Shown here piece after piece: positions 11,671-24,056 of a DNA stretch of 64,000 bases. The notes below the pieces were generated by a model. The model ran no database searches and had not been told where the DNA came from. It saw only the letters and a program-made list of their open reading frames with translations. Every line of letters begins with the position of its first letter. Position 1 is the stretch's first letter. Made by a program: the position numbers and the translations under genes. Origin of the DNA: Pseudeuparius sepicola (lineage: Eukaryota > Arthropoda > Insecta > Coleoptera > Anthribidae); assembly GCA_963920635.1 (NCBI GenBank), contig OY987305.1, positions 26,870,876 through 26,934,875 on the forward strand. The letters run 5' to 3'.

Positions 11671-14600
11671 ATCTTGTTTGTATTATTAGATCGACTTAGC
11701 CAAAAGGCATTCGAACTCCCTCTACGGGGAACATTCACTCAGATCCCGGGTATCCCGGATACCATAAGGATCTGGCTCGGACGAGACCCTTGCCATGTTA
11801 TCGGGCCTTAGGTGACATTGATGTTGTTGGACGTTCCTGCACTCGCAGTGAGCATATATTCGCTGCGTAAGGCAAGAATTAATTATTTTGTACAGCGTAG
11901 GTAGGCAGGTTATTGGGCGGTACTTGGCAGGGTTATCTGTATTCCGCTGGTACTTTGGTAAAGATACGTTGCACCCTGCGTACAGATCAATGGCATTTTC
12001 AGTGGATCGAGCTATTATTATATTTTTATTATATTATTTAATTGAAACTAATGCAAGTTCGAGAGAGTCGAGGCGAGGCGGGAGTGGGACAGACAGAGAT
12101 ATGTTGACCGCCCGCACCAACTAGTATCAGAACAACAGTAGCAGGTATCCCATCAGTGGATTAAGCATTTGTATAAAATAATATGGGTGGCACGTGGCGC
12201 TGTGTTAGGATAAATAAAAATACGAAACTGTCTACATTGTAAAAACAAACAAGTAATAAAACTTACTATCGATTATTTTAAATCACTGCACTCGTACTTC
12301 CACAGGAAGGAACTTTTTTTTAATTAATTTTTCTGTGTTTTAAATTTTTAGCCGAAGAAAATCAAAGTAGCTTTTGACATTTTGCACACCTACTCAGTTT
12401 TTAATTCTGAACAACATTCCTTAATAACATTTTGTCATAAAACCTACTTACTGGTGCGAAAAAATAGTTTTTTCAAAATTTCCAACACATGATTTTTTGA
12501 ATCTAGAAATCATTTTTGTAGGTTTATGACAAAACTTTACAAATAATTAAAAACTGAGTAGGTGTGCAAAATTTCAAAAACCAAGACCTACTTTGATTTC
12601 TTCTGTTAAAAAAATTAAAAACGGTCGAAAATGAATTTTTCAAAAACGGTGCATTTTTCGATAGAAAGACACGAATACTTTTTTCTTACAATTGGTTGTG
12701 AAATTTAGTGGAAGCAAAAAAAGATTACTTTACCAGTGGCGTACCATTTTTTTATTGAAAAATATGATGATTGACCCAAGCCTCTCCGGCACTGGTGGAA
12801 GTAGACAAGCCGAATTATTTTTAATTTATAGCACTTAATGTGTATAAACTGTACAAAATATGTCTGCCATAGCTCCTTTAGCAAAAATAGAAGAAAACTT
12901 GAGAAAAAAAATGAACTTTGACGCTGTATAATGAAAACCGCTATGATTTTGATACATGTTTATATGAAAAAATCTCATTTTTTTATTTTTTAGCATGTTA
13001 CGGTTTTAAAATGCACGAACTTATTCCTAGGCAAATAAATGAAAGGCACACGCTGCTAGCTAGCGATATATTCCGACCGCAAGTAACTTGACATCTTTAG
13101 CAAAATAATTTACACTTCAAGTGTTACTTTGCCAGTGGTGGTCCTTTCACCCCATTGTCTATCTGTATTCCAGTATATCGAAGACCTAGAAGAAGAAAAA
13201 TAATTGACTTACAACTTTGATGGCAGTCGTTGGATTGTTTGTTTACCTTGTTCGCTTCTCGTCAAATCTCCCGTCGGGGAACATCGAACTACCTTTTTAG
13301 TACTCCAAGTGCTGCGTTCTTAGATAGTTTACCATTCTACAACAAATTAAACACATAAATCACTCACTCGAACCAAACGTTTCATAGGAGGCAAAACATA
13401 AACATAGCCTATATCTGTCTTACCAGAACTTTCCTAAATACCTCTTTTGGTACATTAATTTATCTTGGCTTGGATTAAATACCAGAATAAATGCCTTTTA
13501 TCAATATTTGTCACGGATTAGTGTTAATGGGGATCTTATACAGAATTAAAATTGTGATCTTATTTTTGTGTTTGATGTGTGACACATGTTGACATTGACA
13601 TTGACACCTGTCAACCGCCTGTCATGACGTCACTTCCTGGAAACTGGGAAATCTGTGTCACTTTTTGGTGGGAAGTTGCTGAAGTAGCACATGCCTTTGC
13701 CTTAGGGGCGATCCAAGAAAAGTGAGAGGGTGGTGAATTAGGCAAGTTATTTTGGGTGAAAATTGTACCTTGGGGTCCCTTTCACACTTACAACCAACGG
13801 TTGGATTCGAATTTGCCAAATAATTCACCTGAAGCGTTCTCGACATAGATTCTTTTTTTTATCGACTTTAAGTCGCACACGTGGCCACTCAACATCGAAG
13901 GTAAGCATTTAATGCCCATTTTTCACTGTGCACGTATCATATATTCTGACATAATCCCAACCAAATACAAAATAAAGTCAGACAGAAAAGTAAGACAGAT
14001 ATCGGGTGTGTTTTAGGCCAAGCAAGTACGCCCTATCTTCAAGCCTACAAGTATCCGGTTTGAAGCGAAGCTCCTAGTCACCAGTGCCTGTAAGGCACCG
14101 CACACACACTGCGCCAACCACCAACACACATTCGCAGACAACCTCATGCAGATTCAGTCACACGGCACGCATACCTGATTTGCAGGCGTATACGAGGGCG
14201 CTAGGTCTCCGGAGAGGCACCACCTCGGGTCCTAGACTGGTTTCAAGGGACTTCATATCGCTGCCTGCCCACCTGGCAGCCCCAGATAAGTGGGAACATA
14301 TCATTTTACAAACAGTTTCGATTACCTCCGCACGCATTTATCGTCTGCTTACGCTAGGACTTTAGCTTGTGCCTGTAACCTACAAAGGACATATTTATGC
14401 ATTATTTTCTTGCGGTTTGCACGCTTACTTTACATAGTTCATAAATGTCATGCTGTTCGACACTGCCGTAGAGTAGTTTTAGAGCTGGAATTGCAACCTA
14501 CCTTAGGTGAACGATTGTCTCTGCTTCTGTACACCTGGTATACCAAGGTATTAGGCCTCCTGTGGGGTAATTGTACTTTATTTTCCCCATTATCTTCAAC

Positions 14601-16641
14601 TCTCAACAGATAAGTTGTCAAATGCAGACGTCATAGTGAGGTTACGTTTGTGGGGGTTATAGTCACAAATTACTAAAGGTATTACACCACCCAAAAACAG
14701 AAATAACCATAGAGCTTAAAAGAAAAGGTGCAGAGCCTCCAGGGCTGCACCTAGCCAGAACCAACCCCAAGTGATTCGAGTGTAGATTTTAAATAACTTT
14801 TGTGTTAACTCTTAAATTGTCTTATTTATATATAGCCTATTCTGTGATTTACAATAATAATAATATAAGTTAATTATATCTTAAATGACACCTGTGATAC
14901 ACCTAGTGAAATTAGAGTTTCTGCTGATATTATATTATCATTAAGAAAATAATCTTGCTTTATTTTTCATCTATTTACACCCCTGGCTGCTTATTATTTG
15001 AACAGCAACCAAAAAGGAAAAAAAAGTGTAACAAGCAGTTTTTAAAGTAGTGCTGATAAAGGTTGGACCACCCTGTATATATTTCCCAGAAGATGAGACT
15101 AGTTACTGGCATTTTATAACATTTAACTAAACATAATTTTTTTGCGAACGTCCCTATCGGACTGGGTGATTCAATTATTATAAGAACCTCGTTTTTTTCG
15201 TAAACGGCTGTAGATTTTTTTCTGAAAAAGGTATTTTGTTCTTAGCCACACATACTTAAAATATTTTTTCCAATACCATTTTTGTCTATACTCACCGTTA
15301 AGAAGTTATACAGTGTCCTCCAAAAAGCTCGCACTATGGGGGAATTTTTAATTAATGATTTAATTTTAAATACAACTTTCGGGTTACCTTTTGCCTTCAA
15401 ACACATGAAATCTGATTCGCTCAAACGTGGTCTCGTAACTTTCGCTATCTGTCAGTAATGACATTTGGAAACTTAAACCGCCTAAAATGACTTTACTTGT
15501 TAAAGTTTCAAACAGTTTTACTTGAAAAAATTATTGTTTCTTCTACAATTGCACGTAATTTGAACGCTCTATTAAAAGGTTTTGTTTTTTTTTGCAATTT
15601 TTTTTTATAATTTTGAACTTTCTAAAAATTTTATATCACTAGCTTGATCATTATACTTACTTTTTATTGTTAAATATCACTAAGAATAATATATGTAAAT
15701 TTATTTACATTAAATTTTCCTGTACAAAATTGGCTCCAAATTAATATGAAATTAAAATATCATCTAACTATTTCACGTAATTAACCAAAATTCATGGCTT
15801 TTTAGGGCTAAAACACAATAATTAAAAACATAAGAGAGTTTTAGAACGTTAATATCATTTTATTTTGACAAACGTATATTATTGTCGATGTTTCGCAATA
15901 AATATAGCTGGTAGGAAAATGATGTAAAAACAACGTAAAAACAATTGCTTGTGATACCTTGATAACTCACAATGTTGAATCCTTATTAAAGAAAAATGTA
16001 ATAAAAAGCTCAGATCCATATTTGAAATAACAGCGTTCTATTATCGATTTGAAATAAATATAGAAAATCCTTGATTTAACAGATTTTTTTCTGGTTCTTT
16101 TTAATATATATGCTAACAGACACAAAATAGGGAGAAATATATTTTTTTCTTAAAATGAATACAAGCATAAATATTATATGAATTTTATTATCTACCCTTT
16201 CTAACAACATTTTAGAAAATATAGAAAATTGTATAATTTTTACTTTTTTTATCTAAATTAATAAGTTTGTGTCTTCTATTTGACAATGAAATGTGTGATG
16301 AATCCTAGAATTTGATCGAGGGCCCAGAAAGTATCTAACAGGCACGAATAACAAAATTATTCAAGATGCTCTATAAAAAAGTGATTGAGGCAAATTTACA
16401 TCTAAGTGTGAGGCTATAACATTAAATCTACTTGACATACATTTATATAGACACCTGTCTCTGGATATATATCCCATCATCATACAACTGATACATATTC
16501 CAGTTTAGATCTGACGTAACAGTAATATTATTATAGAGATTTTAGTGCCTCAATGTTGGTGAAGAATTTACAGTTCCTAATTATGAATCCACAAGCCTTA
16601 GAGACTTGATTTACTTTGAGAGATATGTGATCCGCAACTTA
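11671..16641. other. Gene-poor 5-kb stretch with one inverted repeat
   Basis: No coding region I can support. An inverted repeat of about 12335-12615 pairs TTGCACACCTACTCAGTTTT (about 12383) with its complement near 12545-12565 around a GAATCTAGAAATC loop. 13580-13630 is rich in TGACAT/TGTCAA words. Open frames at 14084-14613 have no domain signal. A lone MITE-like end lies at 15308 (TATACAGTGTCC). Confidence 0.45.
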
Positions 16642-16828
16642 TGTAGATGTAGATGGTGATTCTTCTTTTTTAAAAAGCTTTATTCAACCCAGGTACAAAC
16701 TATATTGAACTGTTAATTGATTTCGCGGTATTTATATAATTTGGAAGTGCGGTGTGTTGCAAGAAATAAATGATGATTATGCTGATCCGTGGTTTCGTCG
16801 GGTCGGTGTACTGTGGGGTCGATGAACA
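16642..16828 (-). repeat. 3' LTR of gypsy/errantivirus-like provirus
   Basis: This 187-bp block is nearly identical to 63379-63565. On the minus strand it starts TGTTCATCGACCCC, has a TATA element (about TATATAAATACCGCG), an AATAAA signal near its end, and finishes ...CATCTACA. The purine tract AAGGGGGCTA lies immediately upstream (16829-16840), as expected for the plus-strand primer. The env stop codon (16713) lies inside it. I see no direct target duplication; flanks ACTTA and TAAGT are mirror-complementary instead. Confidence 0.8.
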
Positions 16829-18262
16829 TAGCCCCCTTAGGATGGAAGTTCGTCCTCGGGCTTCCTTTTGGGTTGATGAAGTTCTTGAAGTTTTGAAGTG
16901 AGATTCTTGGTTTGAAGAACAGCGTGTGGAGTCTTTTTCGTTTTCTTATGGTAAAGAAAATGATGAAACATAGTAGGGTGATGATAAGAAGTGTGGTTGA
17001 CCAGGTTGCTGTGGAGATGACAACTGGGTCTAGATGAATAGGTTGAATGGCCGAGAGTGGTGTTTCTTGGAGAGACTGCAGCTGATTTAGTTGTAGATGA
17101 TATTTGGGATTGATTTTGACAGGAACGATTATTGGGATTTTAGCTTTTTCTTGTGTACCATTGCTTTTCAATTTGAACTGGACAGGGCGAACGGATGATG
17201 GCTGGTTGTTTGATGATCTCTTCTGTTTTTGTATATTTTTCGGTGATACGGAGCGGATAGTTTGTGCTGGCAATAAGGCTTCGCTTAGTTTGATGTATGA
17301 TGGGTTGCACTAGAATGACTGTGGTGCAGTTTTCTAACGTGGGTAGTTGACATTTGGTTGTTGACATAGTTTGACAGTTTATTTTTCATTCTGTGGGTGT
17401 GCATCTGGAATACCAGTGATTATTCCCAAAGTAAACGGCAGAGGGTACCAAAACGATATCTTCTTTGTTGTGGATTGGGTAAATATGGTAGAGTGGGAAA
17501 AACAGTTCATCAAGGATAGGAATTTTTTAGGATAATAAGTATCTGATTTTCCGTAGAGACTATAGTGCTTTGAGCAGTTTCAATTAGTTCAAAAGGGTGC
17601 ATGTTATCTGATAAGAGACAGGCTTTATTATAGATAGATTTGAGATGATTTTCTAGTTGAATAATTTCAGAGAGAGAAAATAGTTCAATGTTTGACTGTT
17701 GTAATGCAGCTAGATTGATAGTTCGAATAATTTTTTAAATAAATTGATTTAGACGATCGAGATTAAGTATTTCGCTGTGAAGAGAGATATTTGTCAAATT
17801 CGTCTGACTAGATTAATATCTTGTGCAATTTTAACTGTAATATTATTAATAGTTTCAACTAACATGTTATATCGTTTTATTGTTTGTGAGGCATACCTAA
17901 GTTGTGGAGTTATTGAGTGTACCAATGATTTCAGACTGTTTGTTTTCGAGAGCTTGAATATGTTTTTCCAAAAATATGCGATCATCTTCGTCGATATTTC
18001 CTGTGATTGATTTAATAAATGTACCTAAATAGTTCATAATTCCACGTTTCTGTCTAGGGCGAATTAATTTATGAAAATTGTCGAGAGTGTCATGGTAAAG
18101 AAGTTTATACTGAGTAAACATTTTGTAATGAGATGAATTTGTTGAAGAGTTAAAAAGAACTAGATTAACTGAGCAAAGTTTAAGATTATTGTCTATAGTG
18201 CTTAAATTAAAGGTAAGTATGTGACGGTGAAAGTGATAAAATAACTGTGCTTGACCTACCAT
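16713..18262 (-). pseudogene. env: Env (fusion-type envelope protein), C-terminal two thirds, broken
   Basis: Minus-strand segments in order: 17897-18262 holds a furin-like site RQKRG followed by a fusion-peptide-like GIMNYLGTFIKSITGN, the hallmark of errantivirus/baculovirus-F-type Env. Then come heptad-rich fragments (17794-17985, 17140-17367), and 16713-17273 with a long hydrophobic membrane anchor and a basic tail ending in the LTR. Frame changes occur between the segments. In insect errantiviruses this protein is the spike for extracellular spread. Here it is dead, and its N-terminal part is displaced beyond an insertion at 18264-19378. Confidence 0.7.
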
Positions 18263-18263
18263 C

Positions 18264-19378
18264 GGGGAACTTGCACAAAAATTAAATTTAAAAAATTATG
18301 CTTTCAAACGTAATTTATTGCCATTAAATGAACCACAGTTCAGAAAAAAACTCATTTTTTTATCTTTATGTAATAAATATAAGCAATTAAAAACTGCATA
18401 ATTCAAATCATTCTTGTAACGCGCCCTCCTTGGTTGTGACGTCAACTAGCTCGTTGGTGGTGGCGCCTCTGGTGGGCGGCGGCACCATGTATCAACTAAT
18501 ATGGGCGGCACATGTATAAAAACTACAGCACCACGCAAGCTTTGTTTAGAAAGATCAACGAGAACGTCCCATCCTTGTCTAGCCGTCTTATTATAGTCTA
18601 TCGCAGTCTTGATATTGTGGATAATGTTTGAGAACAGTGTGCTGCTGTATTAAATAATTATTTACATTGCGATATGCGTAGGTAAGCACACTTTTTTGGC
18701 TGAGGAGGTTGTTTAATGACCGTGTTGTCTCGTTTCTTAAAACTCTTCGAGGCCAAAAAGAGCTTACGCATCGAGCAATGTATTACATTGTCCCTGCTAC
18801 TGACAATTTCATATTAGGTAGGTAAGTACTTTGAATTTAAATACACTATGGAGTAGATTGTGAGTAATAATCTTCAAAATAACCATTGTCCAATTATTAC
18901 TAAAAATGATATTCAGTGATAAATATAAGAGGTAGAATGCAGTGATAATTAAAAAAACTTCTTGTGCGATTGAACCCGAGACCTAAGAATTATTAGTCCT
19001 GTGGCCTCAGTTAAAGAATTGCTTGTTAAATTTTGATTTTTAGGTGGTTTTTATTTTTGACCTACTTCAGATCCTGGAAATGGGTTGCCGAACTGTTTAT
19101 TTTAACATTCAATTTCCATTCTTCCTTTCCTAATTCTGTGTAGCTGTCACTCCTGTCACTGCCTTCTGATCGATCGAGCTATATGACGTCAAAACCATTC
19201 CCGCGCTTTTCGTGTCGTTTCAAAGAATAGCTTGCGGTCACAACTTTAATTATTTATTGCAATATAAATATTGCGATTTGAGGGCTGATATTTGGTACGT
19301 GCTCTTTCTATAAATAGGCAAATATATTAAAGAAATAAAAAAAATTGTTCAAGTTCCCCATTCTTGATAGTATCCATT
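18264..19378. mobile_element. Insertion within env, ends GGGGAACTTG / CAAGTTCCCC
   Basis: The block begins GGGGAACTTGCACAA (18264) and ends TTGTTCAAGTTCCCC (19378), an inverted pair of about 15 bases, and separates two parts of env. It has no transposase. Inside are a GC-rich patch at 18420-18500 and a TATAAAA near 18516. I see no clean target duplication, so exact limits are approximate. Probably a non-autonomous DNA element. Confidence 0.5.
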
Positions 19379-20137
19379 TTTAGGGATCGGGTGCACTTGA
19401 AGGGCCAGGCAGTTGGATATTAGGAGTGTGTTTCTGTAACAAGGGAGGTTTGCGTAAGCGTTTGATTTTCTAGGATGAGAGTTAGTGGGTTTATTCTTAG
19501 TGGTTAAAAACTTTAATTTTTGTATTGTCAGTAGAGGTATAGTATTTGTAAAGTCACTTGGAACAGCATAAAAACCTTTGAATTTTATACGGGTGATTTC
19601 TGTTGATAAGTCTGGTATTTTTACCAGTATAGCAGAGCGTGTTCCAAGTGAGTTTTTTTTTATATTTTACCAGGGTAGCTCGAGAACAGGCGCTTCCGGT
19701 AATAAAATACGAGACAAAACAGTTTTTTAACCATATTAAACCGCACCTTGTATTAGAAGTAATTGGAGATGAAGGAGACAGAGACGATAGATATTGTAGT
19801 AAAAACAAGTGACTGCATGCTCGCCTAATATAATGTATCACCAATACTTGCATGGGCTACAGTGGCTACACAGATTTTGGATATACTTCCGTAAATAGTT
19901 GTAATCGATATGGCTTTTTAGAGACCTTTTGACAATATTATATGGTGCATAAACCTTTACGTTGTGTTTGACGAGAACCTTAAAAAACCTTAAAAGTGGA
20001 ATATTACGTTGCTTGTAGAATATGTATATTTTTGAAAACTGCGTGACGCTTATGTCCTATAATCCTTTTTTGTGACGCCAATTAGAGTTTTTTTATGCTG
20101 TTTCAAGTGACTTTAGAAATACTATAACAGTAGCGGC
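19379..20137 (-). pseudogene. Probable Env N-terminal region and pol-env junction remnant
   Basis: On the minus strand, between the integrase fragment and the env insertion, broken open stretches continue (e.g. 19554-19853, and a piece reading SLGTRSAILVKIPDLSTEI). Position in the provirus predicts the Env ectodomain N-terminus and the integrase tail. Several stops and frame changes prevent a firm identification. Confidence 0.35.
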
Positions 20138-20139
20138 TA

Positions 20140-20805
20140 TACAGGGTGATTCACGTAAGTGGTTCATTAGAAGTTTACGGAGAAGGAGTGCGAATTTTGA
20201 TTTGAAATTTTGGTTACTACGTATTTTGAGTAATAATGAAGCAACCCCTTCATTTATACATATAGTGTGTTATATCTTTTTGAACTGTCTTTTCACAAGC
20301 ATTTCAATGGTGCAATAAAAAATATGGGTTCCATTTGAAAAAAATGAGATTTTTCAATTTTTCGATGTAGATATTGGGAATTGTTTCCCGAACACCCTGT
20401 ACAATATTTTTTAATGGCATACAGACCATTTAATAAAGTTGACTTTCGCCTACGACAGTCCAAAATTTCAGTTTTCCAGATTCATAAATTTCAAAGTGTA
20501 TCATCAGTATGGTCAATGGCTGCAACAATCAAAAAAATCAAAAATTTGCGAATATCTCGAAAAGGGTTAGGAAAAAAAGATTTGGAATTTAATAGGGAAC
20601 CAAATGGTGTAATAAAATATTGGGTGTTCTATTTGAAATAACAAAGCTGCTATCGACTTCCGGTATAACCGGAAGTGATCGGAAGTTGAAAATATTTTAG
20701 AAAGAAAGTTTACAACCTGTTATATAAGTGACCAAAATTTCAAATTAAAATTCGCACTCCTTCCCCGTAAACTTCTAATGAACCACTTAAGTGAATCACC
20801 CTGTA
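20140..20805. mobile_element. 666-bp foldback/MITE with TA duplication in integrase
   Basis: Ends TACAGGGTGATTCACGTAAG (20140) and its complement ending at 20805, with inverted arms of about 90 bases (GAAGTTTACGGAGAAGGAGT-like). TA occurs on both sides (20138-20139 and 20806-20807). It interrupts the C-terminal part of the gypsy integrase. Same TACAGGGTG-type ends as the unit at 56324-57560. Confidence 0.8.
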
Positions 20806-20807
20806 TA

Positions 20808-21727
20808 AGGGTGCGCCGAGTTTGTTACGAGTGTTTTTGGAAAGGTACACGATTTGTCCTTGTTCTGGAGTAGGAGTGAGATCTGGTAGATTTTTGTTGC
20901 GGTTTTCTAAAATGCGGGTTTCTTTTTCGTGAAGTTTAGAGTAAAGGGAATCAATAAAAGGGCGGAGTTCATCTTTATGTCGTTGATTATATTTTTCATA
21001 AATAGGTAAGTCGTCGTCGAATTGTATTTCTTCGATATAGGGGCCGTAGAGGATTGAGAAAGGAGAGTAGCCAGTGGCTGAGTGGATTGATTGATTATAA
21101 ATAAGGACACAGTGTGTGATTAGATCTTGGAAATATTCTTTAGGTCGTTCATCTTGCATAACTCGGAGTTTTTCTGTAAATGTGGAATGGAATCGTTCGA
21201 TAGGACTGTTAGAATTAGGATTTTTAACGGTGGTAAAGTGGAGTTCTATTTTGTGGACTTTACAAAATTCTTTAAAGAGATTATTAGAAAATTCAGTGCC
21301 TTTATCACAAATAATTTTGAGCGGATAATTGTGAGAAAAGTAATGACGTAATTTGCTTAAAATGGAAATATTCATTTTATCTTGTATATTGTAAACTTGG
21401 GCATATTTGGAAAATTAATTTACGATTGTTAGGAAACTTTGACGATTGCAGGAAAAGGTATCTATGTGGATAATATCAAAAGGTTTTTGTCCTAATAGTG
21501 GGCCTTTGAAGGGAAGTTTATAAAGGTGTCTTTCATATTTATTTCGTAAACAGATATTGCATTTATTAATATAATCGGAAATTGTGGTGTGCATATTGGG
21601 CCAATAATAATGGAGTTTTAAGTGATTTAAAGTTTCGAGTATGCCATTATGATTTTGTTTGTGATAGTTCTCAACACATCCGAGTTGTTTATCGGGATTT
21701 TCTATATCTTGAGTGTGTTTAGAGCAG
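20808..21727 (-). pseudogene. Gypsy integrase (HHCC zinc finger and DDE core), broken
   Basis: On the minus strand 21415-21727 gives the HHCC finger (HKQNHNGILETL ... CNICLRNK) and the first catalytic Asp (HIDTF). A break at about 21376-21415 follows. 20808-21375 then gives the second Asp (CDKGTEF) and the Glu (SPIERFHS), plus the domain following the core. The TA-flanked element at 20140-20805 cuts off the C-terminus. It would insert proviral DNA into the host genome. It keeps its place between RNase H and env in the provirus order. Confidence 0.8.
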
Positions 21728-22165
21728 AAAGAGATACGCCCGGACCATAGGCCTTGTTGTGGCTCCCGCTCCTGTGTAGTAATACGTGTACCTATGCTCT
21801 CGTCTACAGGACGCAGTTTTCGACATTTCGAGCCCAAATTTGGCATACGGCCGTCCGAGCTCAAGGGGAACAACCCTATTGAAGGGCTTCCGAATCGGGA
21901 GAGCCGTTCGGCCCCCGGAATTTTTTTTCCCGTTTTTTTTTCGGGAAAAATGGCTACGTATTGGAAGGGGGAAAGCCGGTTGAGTTCAATTTTCAATTTT
22001 CGCGTGGGGCCGCCGAAGGATACGGGCCTCTCGATTGCCAGAGGGCACCCCGATCGAAAAAGCCGTTCGGCCGTTTGGGCCGCCTTTTTTTCGCGATTTG
22101 GCGAGGTCTCCGGGATCACACTGTATACGTCGTAGCCGACGCGCAAGCCCCGTCCCCCGATACGT
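21728..22165. mobile_element. GC-rich insertion at the start of integrase
   Basis: The base composition rises sharply at about 21728 and falls back at about 22165, exactly where integrase homology stops. It contains a C/G hairpin (CCCG-T-run-CGGG near 21925). Open frames on both strands run through it without a recognisable domain. I treat it as a separate inserted repeat of unknown class; the right boundary is approximate. Confidence 0.4.
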
Positions 22166-22522
22166 ATTCGTAAACATCGACTGACATTTTGGTATTGTGT
22201 TGTTGTGGAGAATTTCCAAATTTCTTACCGATTTTGGACTTTGGGGGCTCAGAGGCCCATCTGTTATTCCATATGTGACTTTTTCAGGTACGGGCGCGCT
22301 GTATTTTTATGTAAATTCTCCTAGAATATTTAGAAAAGCCCACGGGACACCAACTATGCCTTATACGGCTGTATCTTTTGAATCGTAATAGGTACACACT
22401 TGAAATTTTCACAGAGTTTGTATAGCCCCACTATAACAACAAATAATAAAAGTAAAATAAAGGTAATGTAATAGTTGTTTCGATTTTTGTTAATAATGCT
22501 AATTAACTAATATTTCCCAACA
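22166..22522. other. No gene seen
   Basis: Spacer between the GC-rich insertion and the tRNA-like sequence; nothing supported. Confidence 0.4.
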
Positions 22523-22597
22523 AGCGAAGTAGCTCAGTGGAAGCGCGTTGGGCTCATAACCCAGAGGTCCGGCGTTCAAAACCACGCTCTGGGGCAA
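22523..22597 (+). pseudogene. tRNA-Met-like pseudogene (CAT anticodon)
   Basis: A box TAGCTCAGTGG, a well-paired anticodon arm TTGGG-CTCATAA-CCCAG with anticodon CAT, variable AGGTC and a B-box-like TTCAAAACC, followed by a T run that would stop pol III. The acceptor stem and T stem have several mismatches, so this is a degraded tRNA or the head of a tRNA-derived SINE, not a working gene. Confidence 0.6.
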
Positions 22598-22741
22598 ACT
22601 TTTTTTATTTCTTTTTTTTATTTTTGACTAAAGTATTTTTTAAAAATATGTAGTGTTAGATATTGTGCTGTGGTACGGAACACTTCGTGTGCGAGTTCGA
22701 CTCGCACTTGGCCGATTTTTAACTTTATACCTACTTACTTG

Positions 22742-23084
22742 TGTATTGTTATAGATAGTTGCATTGTATTTGGCATTGCAGGAGCATGCCGCAGAGACGA
22801 GTTACAGAAATTACCATTAAATGATACTAACGACATGGATTCTATCATAACTGTGAAAATGCCCGATAGCAAGACAAACAAACCTCGATCATTATTTGTA
22901 ATAAGCGGTAAAATTATAAATTTTAATTTTGTAGAAATGTATCGCAAAAATGCATCCCTTCGTCCCCAGTCTACCAGTCACACTAGATTCTTTATAAGAT
23001 ATTATAACGGAAAATGCTCCGTTCAACCTGTTGGTATAAATACTTTTAGTAAAATTTCAATTTCTAAAAAAACTGAAATAGGTA
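22742..23084 (+). pseudogene. Crypton-like tyrosine recombinase fragment
   Basis: The frame contains GACRRDEL (box I arginine region of tyrosine recombinases) and SKTNKPRSLFVISGK, then YRKNASLRP and FFIRYYNGKC. This spacing is familiar from insect Crypton-type recombinases. The box II H-x-x-R and the catalytic Tyr are absent: the Tigger element starts at 23085 and interrupts the gene. A possible C-terminal continuation lies at 27734-28000. The start is not resolved. Confidence 0.6.
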
Positions 23085-24056
23085 AGGTGAATGTCCCAAA
23101 CATCGAACACGGCCCATTTATCGAACAGAATTCATTTAATTGTGATAAAATAAGAAAAATATATACTTCCCCAAACTGGCATACGTTTCTAATAAAAGTT
23201 GTATCTTTTGCCAATATTTTGGTCTGAGCATGCGCAATATTGGTAAAATATCGTTTACTTAAAATGTTTAAATCAGTTGCTCTGCCACCGCGATTACGGC
23301 AACACGCGTATTTCTTGTGCTTTTGGTTAAGACTTGTGCCATTCCCAAAAACTGTATTTAAAAGGTAAGTAACAAGTGCTGATGTTACTGATGTATTTAA
23401 GTTGAAAAACATGAATGATAACGTTGATTTTCTACTGAAATTTTGAATATTTTTCTCAATTTGTTTAAAAACTATGCCGTTCGATATTGAGGACAGCAAA
23501 ATTCGATCCGGTCCCATTTATCGAACAGCCGTTCGATATGACGATCTTCGCAGACATTTTTTAAAATCATAATCCCAATTTATTTCAAAATATTTTGTAA
23601 TGTAATTATATTTGAATTACGTGAAAAGGTACATAGACTAATCCTTCATATTATCGAACATAGAAAATTTGTCAAATTAAAATAATAAACAACCCTCAAA
23701 AACTTATTCGATAATACGCTAAAATTTTGTTCGAAAATTAGGTCTTCATAAAATCGATGGATTTCTAAACCCATCAGACACGCGTTTGGCTGCGGTTTCT
23801 TCCATAATTTGACAAATTTCATATATTCGATAATATGAAGGATTAATCTATGTGTCTTTTTCTAGAAATTATGAAAAATTTCGTAAAAAAAAAGTTAGAA
23901 ATAAGAAAAATATTCTAATTTAAAGAAAAGTCTGCAGTGACCGTATAATCGAACGGTTGTGTTTGATAAATTCTAATTTTGATGTTCCCAATATTATTTT
24001 AAAATTTGACATAAAAGACCCTCCTAAAATTACATTTCTTTTCCAGAATAACATAA

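Noticed and set aside
14084..14613. Two overlapping open frames
   Set aside because: No recognisable motif and no supporting splice or promoter context.
16630..16645. Target-site duplication of the gypsy provirus
   Set aside because: ACTTA on one side and TAAGT on the other are complementary, not direct repeats, so no duplication can be claimed.
21713..22219. Several overlapping open frames on both strands
   Set aside because: Stop-poor because of GC-rich composition; frames on both strands are equally long and carry no domain.
22655..22725. Second tRNA-like element with a perfect T-arm hairpin
   Set aside because: GTGCGAGTTCGACTCGCAC pairs well, but no A box, anticodon arm or acceptor stem fits.
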